Shown here piece by piece: positions 37,847 through 46,605 of a stretch of 64,000 nt of DNA. Made by a program: the position numbers and the translations under genes. This DNA is from an uncultured Christensenella sp. (GTDB lineage: Bacteria > Bacillota > Clostridia > Christensenellales > Pumilibacteraceae): contig CAJUBY010000001.1 in assembly GCA_910585055.1 (NCBI GenBank), positions 81,444 through 145,443 on the forward strand, given 5' to 3'. Positions within the stretch are counted from its first letter, which is position 1. Each line of letters begins with the position of its first letter. The notes under the pieces were generated by a model. The model searched no databases. It saw only the letters and a program-made list of their open reading frames with translations, and was not told the origin of the DNA.

Positions 37847-40800
37847 TGAAAGCTGTAAAAATCGTCAAACAAAAAATAGTAATAATATTGACCGTGCTTG
37901 TTCTTGCCGGTGCGGCGATTACGGGGTTATCGTTTATGGATACGGATAATATCGGCATAGCGGAAGGAGAACGTGCGGCGGACGGCGGATCGCAAAAAAC
38001 TCCGCTTATGGGTTGGGCGTCATGGAATGCTTACAGCAACGACATCAACGAAGAACGCATATATTCGCAGGCGCAACGGCTCGTCGATCTCGGACTTGCC
38101 GATCTCGGATATATATATGTCAACGTGGACGACGGATGGCAGAAAGGGCGCAATACGGAGACCGGTTTGGTGAACGTACATCCGGATCGTTTCCCGTCGG
38201 GAATGAAGGACCTTGCGGATAAGATCCACGAGCTCGGGCTCAAAGCCGGGATATACAGCGACGGCGGCGAATTTACATGCGCTTCAGGCGACGGCAAAGG
38301 CGATCCCGATAACAGAAACGTAGGTCTTTACGGGCATGACGAAGAAGATCTAAACAGGTATTTCGTCGAATGGGGCTACGATTTTATAAAGGTCGATTGG
38401 TGCGGCGGCGCCGGTTTGGGACTCGACAGGCAAAAGCGTTACACCGAAATAAGCAAAGTAATAAAGCAAATAGAGCTTGCGACCGGCAAAGATAAGGTAT
38501 TCAACGTCTGTTGCTGGGAATTCCCCGGCGAGTGGGTGACGGATATAGCCGATTCGTGGCGAACGGGCGCGGATATAACGAATACGTTTGAATCTGTGCT
38601 GTACGAGATAGATCAAGTAAAAAATCTCGCCGAATATTGCGGTCCGGGGCACGTAAACGATCCCGATATGCTCGAAGTCGGCAACGGCATGAGCTATGAT
38701 GAAGACAAATCGCATTTTACCATGTGGTGTATGCTGTCTGCGCCGCTCATGCTCGGCAACGACCTCAACAACATTTCCGACGACGCGCTTTCGGTCATAT
38801 CCAACAAGGAGCTTATAGACATAGATCAGGATGTGGCTTGTTTGCAGGCGACTGTCGCCAAGTCTATCGGTTACGGTAACGATTTTGTCGAGATATGGGA
38901 AAAAGATCTCGGCAGCAAAGGATCGAATACGAAAGCGGTAGCTATATTGAACCGCAGCAATTCGGCGCAGACCGTTACCGTGAAGATATCCGATGTAGGC
39001 TTCTCGTCGGTCGATGCCGTCAGAGATCTTTGGGCGCATACGGACATCAATATAGACGGCGAATATACCGTGACTTTGCCTGCTCACGGTGCGGCGGCTC
39101 TTAAGATGACGGGCACGCTCGCGAGCAAGATAGACAGCGACGTCGGCGTCGGCGAAGTGTGGCTTTCCGTCAATAACGATAAACTTTCCGTGACTTTCGA
39201 CGTCGCAACCGATAGCGCCGCCGACTGCGTAGTCGCAGTCAAAGATACAGACGGCAAATTGCTGAATTACAAGAGCTTCCCTATAAAATCGGCTGTAAAT
39301 AAGCGGCTCGACACTTCGTTTGTTCTCGACGGACGGAAAAGCGGCTTGGTCGAAGTGTATTTGTTAAAGGACAACGTTCCCGTATGCAGAGCGACACGCG
39401 CATCGTTTGTGCCGTCCGGCGCGGACAGAAATATCGGACCGATGAGCGCGCGTTCGTTGATAGATAAAGGCGCGGTGTTGTTGGACGTTCGAAGTGCGAA
39501 AGAGTTTGAGCAAGGACATTTGGAAAATGCGGTAAATATCGAGTATACGGATATTTTGACTGGCATTGCGGAATTGTATCCCGATAAAAGCACGTGTTTC
39601 GTGACGTACTGCTCGTCCGCTAAACGAAGCGCGCAAGCGGTGAGAACGTTGCTGTTGCTCGGCTATGAAAACGCTTACAATTTCGGGAGCATGGCAAACT
39701 GGAACGCCGTACCTACGATAAACTTTGCCGATAATACTTGTACGGTAGTTACGGAAGGCGACGAAATAACCGTTACTTACACCGCAAGTCCTTACGACAC
39801 GCCGACCGTATATCTTGCCGCAGGCGCCGACGCGTCGTTCGCATCGGCTGTGCCTATCGACGAATTTAAGGTCCCGGCAGTGTTCACGGGTTACTATCTG
39901 CCGATAAAAGCGTTTTTGGCATACGACGGCGTATGCTATGCGGAGATAGAACAAGACTTTATATACTGGTCCGAAAAGACGGTCGATACGTTTATATCCG
40001 ATATGGAATGGAAAGTGGACGAATGCGGCTACGGAACGAATAAACGCGATAAATCGATCGAAAACAATACGCTTACGCTTGCTTATAAGACGTTTGCGAA
40101 AGGGATCGGTTCGCACGCCACGTCGACGATAACTGTGGATATACCTACAGGTGCGAAAAAGTTTATTGCCGTTGCCGGTTGCGATTGGGAAGAGATAATA
40201 AGGGATAACGTGTCTTCCAATGCGAGCACCATAATATTCAATGTTTTGATAGACGGTAAAACGGTGGAACAATCCGCGCTTCTTCGAGTAAAGCAACATT
40301 ACGTTTTCGATATAGACATTCCCGTCGGTGCGAAAGAACTCACGCTGTATGCCGACGAAAGTTTTTCGATCGGCGGCGACGCCTGCGATCATGCCGATTG
40401 GGCGGTCGCCGGATTCGTGAACAATACCGACTTGCTTTTGGAACGTGACATGCACCCGTATACGGTGGAGTTCTATAAGCAAAACTCCAAAACGGAAGAA
40501 TACGAACTTTACGATACGAGAAAAGAACTGTCGCTTGAAAATACCGCTTCGGTGACGCCGAAAGCGCTCGATAATTATACGGTATCGTCGCAATCGGTGC
40601 TTACCGGCGATGCGACAGGCAACGATCTTACGCTTAAAGTTTATTACGACGTGACAGTTGCGTCTGTCGCAGTGACGTTTATCGACGTGTCGGGCAAGAC
40701 CGCGCAGTACACGGCGTACTACGGTCTCGGACTGTACGACGGCGACGTCGCGGTCGCGCCCGACGTATTGACCGTACCCAACGGTTGCGCCGTTAAGGCG

Positions 40801-41997
40801 AACGGCACTGTAACAGCAGATATAAACATTTCGGAGTTTTGCAAAACGCTGACCGAAGCGTATACAATAGAGATAGTCGATCGGCATAACAAGTTTACGA
40901 CGGTGTCGGGCTCTGCGACTTACTCGTATACTTTGGGCGGAACGTACGATATAGACAGTTACAATACCGAGTCGTACATGTATCTTACCGACAGCGACGG
41001 CGAATACATCGACGGCGAGTATATGATAACCGGCGTACTGAAGCTTACGGACGGGGCGGTCCACGACGGATATTGGAACGAGATGGCGTTTATGTCGGCG
41101 AACGAGAAAAATACGACAAGTCTCGGCAACGGATCTTATTTACCTATATCTCACGTCATAAAGCGAAATTCTTACAGTCTCGAAGTACGCGGTTTTTGGT
41201 ACTCCGGCGGTACTCCGCATCCCAAATACGAAACCACCGCTCTTACGAAAGACGCCGATATACCGTTTACAGTGATCTCGCGCGGAGCGTATCTGTATTA
41301 CGATATAGCCGGCAACGTAAATACATTCAATTTCGAGAAAGATAACGTAACAGGTTATCACACGTACTTCGGATTTTGGACTTCGGGGATAAACATGACC
41401 GTGGAAAATCTGCGCGTGATAAAAGACATTGCGACGATCGACGCCAATCTTCCGCTCAAATACGAGATGAGGTCGAGCGGAACGATCAACAGTTCGGACG
41501 CCAATACGTATATATATCTTGCAAAGGACGGCGAATATTTGGACGGGGAATACGCGGTAAGCGGTAAGATAAATATGCGTGCCAAGCATAACGGGGCTTC
41601 CGATTGTTGGGGCGAGCTCGGAATTTGGGTGAACGACGATCTCGATTATACGCGTCTCGGAAACGATAATAACGTTTTCCCCGTAACGCAGCTTTTGGAC
41701 TTCGATAGAAAACGTCTTTCGACGCGCGGTTATAAGAGTTGGGCAAACGGCGACAACGGCAATTACGGCGTTTACGACGGTATCGATATCAACAATGTGG
41801 AATTCACCGTGATCGTTCGAAACGGCAAGCTGTATACTCTGGTAGCGGGGCACAAAAACGAGTTTGATATTTCGTCGGTCACAGGGCACACTTATTTCGG
41901 ATTTTCGGTGTCCGGCATAAACTTCGTTCTGTCCGAGCTCTCGCTTAAAACCGATGCGGCGGGTATCGACGCTACGATAGCGGAAAAGTTTTCGTGA
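37846..41997 (+). CDS. Secreted GH27 alpha-galactosidase-like enzyme fused to rhodanese, NPCBM and sandwich domains
   Basis: 1,383 residues with an N-terminal signal/anchor helix (about 12-32). The GH27 barrel begins TPLMGWASWNAY (about 50). Nucleophile Asp184 is in FIKVDWCGG and acid/base Asp243 in WRTGADI. A C-terminal all-beta domain follows. Residues ~530-625 form a rhodanese domain with a complete active-site loop CSSAKRS (Cys589). An NPCBM-like carbohydrate-binding module follows (~725-870, GIGSHATSTITVDIP). Then come an Ig-like segment and two tandem sandwich domains (about 1040-1200 and 1210-1380, each with YLDGEY/YIDGEY and a YFGF motif). The start at 37846 follows GGAGG and overlaps the preceding stop. 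GH27 enzymes release terminal alpha-galactose or N-acetylgalactosamine; the exact substrate is open. The rhodanese insertion is unusual. Confidence 0.9.
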   Translation: MKAVKIVKQKIVIILTVLVLAGAAITGLSFMDTDNIGIAEGERAADGGSQKTPLMGWASWNAYSNDINEERIYSQAQRLVDLGLADLGYIYVNVDDGWQKGRNTETGLVNVHPDRFPSGMKDLADKIHELGLKAGIYSDGGEFTCASGDGKGDPDNRNVGLYGHDEEDLNRYFVEWGYDFIKVDWCGGAGLGLDRQKRYTEISKVIKQIELATGKDKVFNVCCWEFPGEWVTDIADSWRTGADITNTFESVLYEIDQVKNLAEYCGPGHVNDPDMLEVGNGMSYDEDKSHFTMWCMLSAPLMLGNDLNNISDDALSVISNKELIDIDQDVACLQATVAKSIGYGNDFVEIWEKDLGSKGSNTKAVAILNRSNSAQTVTVKISDVGFSSVDAVRDLWAHTDINIDGEYTVTLPAHGAAALKMTGTLASKIDSDVGVGEVWLSVNNDKLSVTFDVATDSAADCVVAVKDTDGKLLNYKSFPIKSAVNKRLDTSFVLDGRKSGLVEVYLLKDNVPVCRATRASFVPSGADRNIGPMSARSLIDKGAVLLDVRSAKEFEQGHLENAVNIEYTDILTGIAELYPDKSTCFVTYCSSAKRSAQAVRTLLLLGYENAYNFGSMANWNAVPTINFADNTCTVVTEGDEITVTYTASPYDTPTVYLAAGADASFASAVPIDEFKVPAVFTGYYLPIKAFLAYDGVCYAEIEQDFIYWSEKTVDTFISDMEWKVDECGYGTNKRDKSIENNTLTLAYKTFAKGIGSHATSTITVDIPTGAKKFIAVAGCDWEEIIRDNVSSNASTIIFNVLIDGKTVEQSALLRVKQHYVFDIDIPVGAKELTLYADESFSIGGDACDHADWAVAGFVNNTDLLLERDMHPYTVEFYKQNSKTEEYELYDTRKELSLENTASVTPKALDNYTVSSQSVLTGDATGNDLTLKVYYDVTVASVAVTFIDVSGKTAQYTAYYGLGLYDGDVAVAPDVLTVPNGCAVKANGTVTADINISEFCKTLTEAYTIEIVDRHNKFTTVSGSATYSYTLGGTYDIDSYNTESYMYLTDSDGEYIDGEYMITGVLKLTDGAVHDGYWNEMAFMSANEKNTTSLGNGSYLPISHVIKRNSYSLEVRGFWYSGGTPHPKYETTALTKDADIPFTVISRGAYLYYDIAGNVNTFNFEKDNVTGYHTYFGFWTSGINMTVENLRVIKDIATIDANLPLKYEMRSSGTINSSDANTYIYLAKDGEYLDGEYAVSGKINMRAKHNGASDCWGELGIWVNDDLDYTRLGNDNNVFPVTQLLDFDRKRLSTRGYKSWANGDNGNYGVYDGIDINNVEFTVIVRNGKLYTLVAGHKNEFDISSVTGHTYFGFSVSGINFVLSELSLKTDAAGIDATIAEKFS

Positions 41998-42024
41998 CGA
42001 TCGAAAGTCGTGATATGTAACGAT

Positions 42025-42061
42025 AAAAACGCGTTTCGGTATAAATCGAAACGCGTTTTTG
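42025..42061. terminator. Bidirectional terminator between GH27 and AraC genes
   Basis: AAAACGCGTTTCG pairs with CGAAACGCGTTTT, with A and T tracts at the two sides, between two convergent genes. Confidence 0.88.
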
Positions 42062-42123
42062 CGTGTACAAACGGAAATTTTGCGCGCGGTACATTTTTGT
42101 CGGCGCTTGTTATAAGCGTGATG

Positions 42124-42981
42124 TTATCGGCGTTCGGTCTCCGGCTTTTCTCTTACGCTTTTTTCGAGATTGTTTCTGTACTCGCTCGGAGTAAAAAAAT
42201 AATGGCGCTTAAACGCCGCCGTAAATGCGAGCGGCGTCATGCCTATGCTCGCGGCGATTGCGGAAATGTTCATATCGGTGGATTTGAGTTTTATGGTCGC
42301 ATCGGAAATTCGTTTGCCCATAAGATAGTCGGAAAGCGTAATCCCTGTGCTTTTTTTGAACAGCGTGGAAAAATACGACGGATTTACAAACAGATATGCG
42401 CACACGTCGGTCACGGTGATGCCTTGCGGATAATGGGTGTCCATGTACGCTATCGCGTTTTGGATAAGCGGTGAATATTTGATGTGCGTATTCCGAAGCG
42501 GCGATTGGGCGACGATAGCGTCGAAAACGCCGTACGTTTCCGCAAGTATTTTAAAAGTATTGTTGGACTTGTTTGAATTAAGGTATTTGAATATATCGGC
42601 AAACGGTTTTTTAAGCGCCGACGAATCGAAACAGCAGATAGGGTTTTCATTGTTGAGACAGCATTTTTGAAGATATTCGTCCGCTTTTCTGCCTATGAAC
42701 GATATCCAAAAATATTCGTATGGGTCGGATCCGTCCGCATAATATTTGCAAAGCGTATTTGCCGGCAGGTAAAAAAGATCGTATTTTTTCAAATGCCATT
42801 CGCGGTTTCCGATCTGCAAAGTACCTTTGCCGTCGATTATGAATTGCAAGACGTGATAATTGTTCGCGTACGGACCGAAAGAATGATCGACTACTTTTTT
42901 CTGGTATCCTGCGTTTATTACGGCTATGTCGGAATCGTTGAAAAAATTATTGACGATAGTAACGTTTCCGCTGTTGCTCAT
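42124..42981 (-). CDS. AraC-family transcriptional regulator
   Basis: 285 residues. The N-terminal cupin-like sensing domain (about 1-150; HVLQFIIDGKGTLQIGNREW) is typical of sugar-responsive AraC regulators. The C-terminal double helix-turn-helix (about 185-280) contains ITVTDVCAYLFVNPSYFSTLFKKSTGI and AFTAAFKRHYFFTPSEYR, each close to the family pattern. I start at 42981 because GGAGATACG precedes that ATG; a longer frame would add 47 residues without an RBS. It converges on the GH27 operon, making that operon a reasonable target. Confidence 0.92.
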   Translation of the reverse strand: MSNSGNVTIVNNFFNDSDIAVINAGYQKKVVDHSFGPYANNYHVLQFIIDGKGTLQIGNREWHLKKYDLFYLPANTLCKYYADGSDPYEYFWISFIGRKADEYLQKCCLNNENPICCFDSSALKKPFADIFKYLNSNKSNNTFKILAETYGVFDAIVAQSPLRNTHIKYSPLIQNAIAYMDTHYPQGITVTDVCAYLFVNPSYFSTLFKKSTGITLSDYLMGKRISDATIKLKSTDMNISAIAASIGMTPLAFTAAFKRHYFFTPSEYRNNLEKSVREKPETERR

Positions 42982-43011
42982 CGTATCTCCGCGCTTACTT
43001 TTTATGAATAT

Positions 43012-43040
43012 AGTGTAACAGAAAACCGTGGGTTTGTCAA
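43012..43040 (-). promoter_or_regulatory. Promoter of the AraC regulator gene
   Basis: Reading leftward: TTGACA (43035-43040), 17-bp spacer, TACACT (43012-43017), 30 bp before the chosen ATG. Confidence 0.75.
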
Positions 43041-43131
43041 TATGTCCGCGTTTTATATGAATATGCGTCGATTTCGATGCCGACGCTATGGCTGTTTTTT
43101 TTAGGAAATGCGCGATCGGCAAACAATACGG

Positions 43132-43160
43132 TTTACAAATCTATCGGTTTGGTGTATCAT
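43132..43160 (+). promoter_or_regulatory. Candidate promoter of the HTH gene
   Basis: TTTACA, 17-bp spacer, TATCAT, about 38 bp before the start codon at 43198. Confidence 0.5.
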
Positions 43161-43197
43161 AATTAAGTAAAATATAATAGGTACCCTGTATGCAAAA

Positions 43198-43524
43198 ATG
43201 GAAGAATTGAAAAGAAAATTCATCGATTGGAAACGAACGGGCAAAAATCTTCGTTTGCTGCGTAACGATAATATCGAACTGCGGCGTAAGATATGCCGCG
43301 CTTTAAAATACGAAAACGGAAACTGCGGCGGCGACTGTCAAAACTGCGTTTACGAAATGGACAACAGTATAAGCCGTGCGGAGCTTGCCGCCGTATTTAA
43401 CGTGACGGAAAGCGTCGTATTCAACTGGGAAAGCGGCAGGACCGCCGTTTCGCTCGACGATCTTCTGTTTTATTCGCAGATAGCGGACGTCGATCTGATC
43501 GATATCGTTGAGTTTTGTAAATGA
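43198..43524 (+). CDS. Small XRE-type HTH protein with a cysteine cluster
   Basis: 108 residues. The C-terminal half is a helix-turn-helix of the Cro/C1 type (ISRAELAAVFNVTESVVFNW, ESGRTAVSLDDLLFYS). The middle has a cysteine cluster (CGGDCQNC plus an upstream Cys in KIC) that could bind zinc or an Fe-S cluster. The basic N-terminus (KRKFIDWKRTGKNLRLLRNDN) may add DNA contacts. No clear Shine-Dalgarno sequence is seen before the ATG. It is followed after 80 bp by a DUF421 gene with its own strong RBS. Likely a redox- or metal-responsive repressor, but that is inferred from the motif only. Confidence 0.8.
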   Translation: MEELKRKFIDWKRTGKNLRLLRNDNIELRRKICRALKYENGNCGGDCQNCVYEMDNSISRAELAAVFNVTESVVFNWESGRTAVSLDDLLFYSQIADVDLIDIVEFCK

Positions 43525-43604
43525 AACGCAGCAGTCGGCAAGTATAAATCGGATAAAAGTATAAAATGTCCGTTAAATAAAGATACCATAGAAGGAGGGA
43601 TGTT

Positions 43605-44303
43605 ATGTTTGGCATAAAACCCATCTTCTGGGTGCTGATAGATTCGGGCGTAGCTTTCGTATATCTGTTTATTATTTCGAAACTTTTGGGCAAAAAGCAA
43701 ATAGCGCAGCTCGAATTCATCGATTATACGGTGGGTATTTCATTGGGGTCTATCGCGGCGGAAATGGCGACAAATACGGAAACGCCGTTTTATTATTTTC
43801 TTATAGCGATGAGTATTTTTTTCGCATTGGCTTTTGCCGTCGCCGTTATCGGACGGAAAAACACGTTTTTCAAACGTCTGCTCAAGGGAAAGCCGGCAAC
43901 GCTCATTTACGACGGAAAAATAGATTACAATCAGCTTAAAAAGAATAAGATAGACGTAAACGACCTACTGTCCATGCTCCGTGAAAAAGGTTATTTCGAT
44001 ATCGCCGCCGTCGCGTACGCGGTGTTCGAGCCGAGCGGCGATCTTTCGGTCCTGCCGATAGGCGCGCAAAAACCGCCGGTTATGGAAGACCTGGATAAAA
44101 GCAAGATAAAAAAGGCGTCGCTTTCCGATATCCTTATCGCCGACGGAGCGGTGTCGTTTTCGGGCTTGAGCGATATCGGCAAAGACGAAAACTGGCTGTT
44201 CGACAGACTTAAGATAAAATCGGCGCAAGATCTGGATAACATTATACTCGCGGTCTACGACTCGGAAACGGATGATTTTAACGTCCATTATAAATCCGAA
44301 TAG
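43605..44303 (+). CDS. DUF421 (YetF-like) membrane protein
   Basis: 232 residues matching the DUF421/YetF architecture. Three N-terminal transmembrane helices (VLIDSGVAFVYLFIISKLLG, a second around 45-60, and FLIAMSIFFALAFAVAVIG) are followed by the conserved cytosolic domain (KGKPATLIYDGKIDYNQLKK, DLLSMLREKGYFDIAAVAYA) and a second short domain. RBS GAAGGAGGG. Bacillus relatives are linked to spore or membrane physiology, but the biochemical role is unsettled. The C-terminal ~60 residues are acidic. Confidence 0.9.
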   Translation: MFGIKPIFWVLIDSGVAFVYLFIISKLLGKKQIAQLEFIDYTVGISLGSIAAEMATNTETPFYYFLIAMSIFFALAFAVAVIGRKNTFFKRLLKGKPATLIYDGKIDYNQLKKNKIDVNDLLSMLREKGYFDIAAVAYAVFEPSGDLSVLPIGAQKPPVMEDLDKSKIKKASLSDILIADGAVSFSGLSDIGKDENWLFDRLKIKSAQDLDNIILAVYDSETDDFNVHYKSE

Positions 44304-44413
44304 TAATAGATCGGCACCATTCTGGCAGATAAGGAATATATAAATTCTAATAATACTTTCCGCAGTGCGGTATAGGATATGCAGTTATCTGCGGCGGAAG
44401 ATAAGGAGCCCGA

Positions 44414-44728
44414 ATGTTCAATAACTGTAACGGATGTAGTAACAACGTCTCAAACTGTTGCGACGACCGCAATTACGCCGCGTTGCAGAAAGCGCGAAAA
44501 GATCTGATAGGCGAGCTGGACGCCATCGTCGAATACGACGACCACGTGCATTCTGCCGAGAATGCACGTGCCAAAGCAACGTGGCAGGATATCCGCGACG
44601 AAGAGCTGGTGCATGTCGGGGAACTGCTGGGTCTTATAATATATCTCGCACCCTATCAAAAGCAGCTTATAGACAAAGGTATAAAAGAGTTCGAAGAAAG
44701 AAAATTGCGCGAACAGAACAGACAGTAA
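44414..44728 (+). CDS. Small ferritin-like protein with cysteine-rich N-terminus
   Basis: 104 residues. Two long helices carry putative iron ligands: a Glu in GELDAIVEYDDH and the ExxH in DEELVHVGELLGLI, a pattern of small ferritin-like and encapsulated-ferritin proteins. The first 18 residues (CNGCSNNVSNCCDD) hold four cysteines, which is not usual for the family. RBS AAGGAG. No encapsulin gene lies within the window. It could store or oxidise iron, or serve in peroxide defence; this is a fold-level call only. Confidence 0.65.
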   Translation: MFNNCNGCSNNVSNCCDDRNYAALQKARKDLIGELDAIVEYDDHVHSAENARAKATWQDIRDEELVHVGELLGLIIYLAPYQKQLIDKGIKEFEERKLREQNRQ

Positions 44729-44743
44729 ATACGGCGGTAACGT

Positions 44744-44791
44744 CAAAGTAAACGGCGCAGACCCGAATACGGTCGCGGCGTTTTACTTTGC
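44744..44791 (+). terminator. Possible terminator after the ferritin-like gene
   Basis: CAAAGTAAA pairs with TTTACTTTG around a GC-rich loop, 16 bp after the stop codon. The T-tract after the stem is poor. Confidence 0.4.
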
Positions 44792-44888
44792 GATAAATTT
44801 TATTGCAGATGGAGTTAGAGCACTCTTTGCAGTGTTACCGTATTTAACTCCGTTCGGGTATATCGGAATTAGAACCGGTTCGAGAAAT

Positions 44889-45416
44889 ATGAATAAAAAA
44901 CAGACCGATCGTTACGGAAATCCGTATCCTTTCGAAACGGCGACAGTAGAGTTGGGAAACGGCTTGGAGGGCGAAGTCGGCAGAGCGTTGTTCGAAAAGG
45001 CGCGAATACCGAGAAGCGTTTTTCGTGTACGGGTCGGACGTAAATTTCGCATTGAGATTTAAGGACAACGACGATCCGTAGATAATCAAACGTGTAAAGT
45101 CGGACAATAACGGGCGCGATGCGAAATTCGACGTTCGTTCCGTAACCATGCCGAATTTTTACGAACGCGCCCGATCTGCGGAGATTGACGGTGGCAACCG
45201 TTACGATCCGAAATCGCAGAACGTGTCTTTGGTTCAGGGCAAGGGAGGTGTCTATCACGGCGCGCACGCGTATACGGTAAACGAATTCGCAGCGTCGGGC
45301 ATAATACCCAAATACGACATAAAATTAATGCCGGTCTGTCGGCGGCGTGCATTTCGGCGCACGAGTCGGCTTTGCGCGGCGGCGCCGCCCGACATACCGG
45401 ACTTTTGCGCCGAATA
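44889..45416 (+). pseudogene. Decayed gene of unknown family (frameshift plus stop)
   Basis: An ATG at 44889 opens a frame (DRYGNPYPFETATVELGNGL) that is coding-like for ~45 codons and then loses sense around 45010-45025. In the next frame the message continues (ALRFKDNDDP), meets TAG at 45078-45080, and resumes (IIKRVKSDNNGRDAKFDV, then YERARSAEIDGGNRYDPKS). After about 45330 it becomes low-quality again. Read together these pieces look like one former protein of at least 150 residues broken by a frameshift and a nonsense codon. I do not recognise the family. No clear RBS precedes it. Confidence 0.5.
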
Positions 45417-45486
45417 ACGGACCGACGGTAATATTTAGCTTTGCCGTTCGGCTTTTGGGCGGTTTATGTTCGCACTGCACGGTTAG

Positions 45487-46233
45487 TCAAAGGATAAGTG
45501 TTTCCGCCGTGTACGCTTCTTTTGTATTTTCTATAGGATAAAAAACGTTTTTCAAAGTTCGCGGTAACGGCTGTTCGCAGACGGCTATGTAACATTCTTC
45601 GATGAGATTGGATATAAAGTATCCGAACGCCAGATCGTATATTTTGTACAAACGGTATTTGTTGTTGGGCTGACCTTGCGGCAAACCGTCTTCCCAGTAT
45701 TTGAGGAAATTATCTTTACCGAAACATATATGATCGACTTTGCCGCTATGCTCGCGTAAGGCGCGTTCGATCTTGTCTGTTATCCGCAATTCGGCGCTAT
45801 CGTTCGAATTGTAATTGTTGTAGCTGAAAATGCCGTTGAATATCTTACGGTCGATAAGCGCGCCGTTTTCGTGGGATTTTTCGACCGTCTCTTCGATATT
45901 TCCGCTCGTTAATGAAGTTTTGACTTCGATCATTCCCAAAACCGCTTCCTGCGACACGATTACGAAATCACTCTTTTTAAACAGCAACGGTATGTCGTTT
46001 CTGTAAACGATTATATCTATTTGTGTGGATATCCTGTTATCGGACCCGACTGCAAATCCCGTGCCGCAACTTACCGACCCGGGCAGTTTTTCCGATATTA
46101 TATCGCGTAATATCACTTCTTTGTATCTTCCGTCCTCGCCCCAGTGATTGTTGCCGATAAAGTTTCTGATCCTGTTTTTTATGGAAATGAGTTCATTGGA
46201 AATAGATATTTGATAGTTATTATAATCGCACAT
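45487..46233 (-). CDS. DUF6602-like protein with PD-(D/E)XK nuclease pattern
   Basis: 248 residues resembling the DUF6602 group. A restriction-endonuclease-like core is visible: GTGFAVGSDNRISTQIDIIV supplies the Asp (QID), and AVLGMIEVKTSL supplies the E-x-K pair about 35 residues later. The upstream helix has GRYKEVILRDIISEKLP. Start ATG at 46233 with AAGGAACGG upstream. It is a single gene with no methyltransferase or partner next to it, so a defence role cannot be claimed. A 313-bp MITE-like insertion lies 26 bp upstream, between the gene and its probable promoter. Confidence 0.7.
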   Translation of the reverse strand: MCDYNNYQISISNELISIKNRIRNFIGNNHWGEDGRYKEVILRDIISEKLPGSVSCGTGFAVGSDNRISTQIDIIVYRNDIPLLFKKSDFVIVSQEAVLGMIEVKTSLTSGNIEETVEKSHENGALIDRKIFNGIFSYNNYNSNDSAELRITDKIERALREHSGKVDHICFGKDNFLKYWEDGLPQGQPNNKYRLYKIYDLAFGYFISNLIEECYIAVCEQPLPRTLKNVFYPIENTKEAYTAETLIL

Positions 46234-46259
46234 AATTACCGTTCCTTATGCTCTGGTTA

Positions 46260-46572
46260 CGAGTGACTATTCCCAATAGATACATTTATACGGGCAGGCA
46301 CAGCATGATTTATGCAGGCAAGCCTCCGCCGATCATTGCTATACGGTCTATACGGGCAAAACGTCGTTTGCCGTACCGCAGAGGGTACGCCTTAGCTCCG
46401 TTTTGCACGTCTATTTTGCTCCGTAAAAACGCTTTACGCTTGAAGCGAGGCGGTTTTGAGACAAGGTCAAGGCAAAGACGCAAAGTCGAAAGTTACTACG
46501 GCAAGCGGCTTTAACGCCGAGATCGTCCGATACCGACCGCTATCAAGCGTTATCCTTGAGGTCAGTCACTCG
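46260..46572. mobile_element. MITE-like element with 9-bp inverted ends flanked by TA
   Basis: CGAGTGACT at 46260-46268 and AGTCACTCG at 46564-46572 are perfect inverted ends, and both outer flanks are TA. That TA duplication is the hallmark of IS630/Tc1-mariner-type insertion. The interior has no convincing gene but many short hairpins, for example GGCAAA/TTTGCC (46355-46372) and CGTACC/GGTACG (46372-46388). I infer a non-autonomous element; no transposase is in the window. Confidence 0.6.
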
Positions 46573-46576
46573 TATG

Positions 46577-46605
46577 ATTATATCATATGCGTGCAAAAAT
46601 ATCAA
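46577..46605 (-). promoter_or_regulatory. Leftward promoter reading through the MITE into the DUF6602 gene
   Basis: Reading leftward: TTGATA (46600-46605), 17-bp spacer, TATAAT (46577-46582). Transcription would cross the whole MITE, giving the DUF6602 gene a structured leader of about 335 nt. Confidence 0.6.

Noticed and set aside
39364..41064. 566-codon minus-strand frame opposite the GH27 gene
   Set aside because: The sense product has conserved catalytic residues; this frame has an Arg/Tyr/Ile-rich composition typical of shadows.
44811..44852. tRNA-like string (GAGTTAGAGCAC, CTTTGCAG) with GGAGTTA/TAACTCC ends
   Set aside because: No acceptor stem, T arm or CCA can be formed; it is more likely a chance inverted repeat, though a very decayed tRNA cannot be excluded.
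46248..46514. 88-codon plus-strand frame inside the MITE-like element
   Set aside because: The frame runs out of the element's terminal repeat, lacks an RBS and has a basic random composition.
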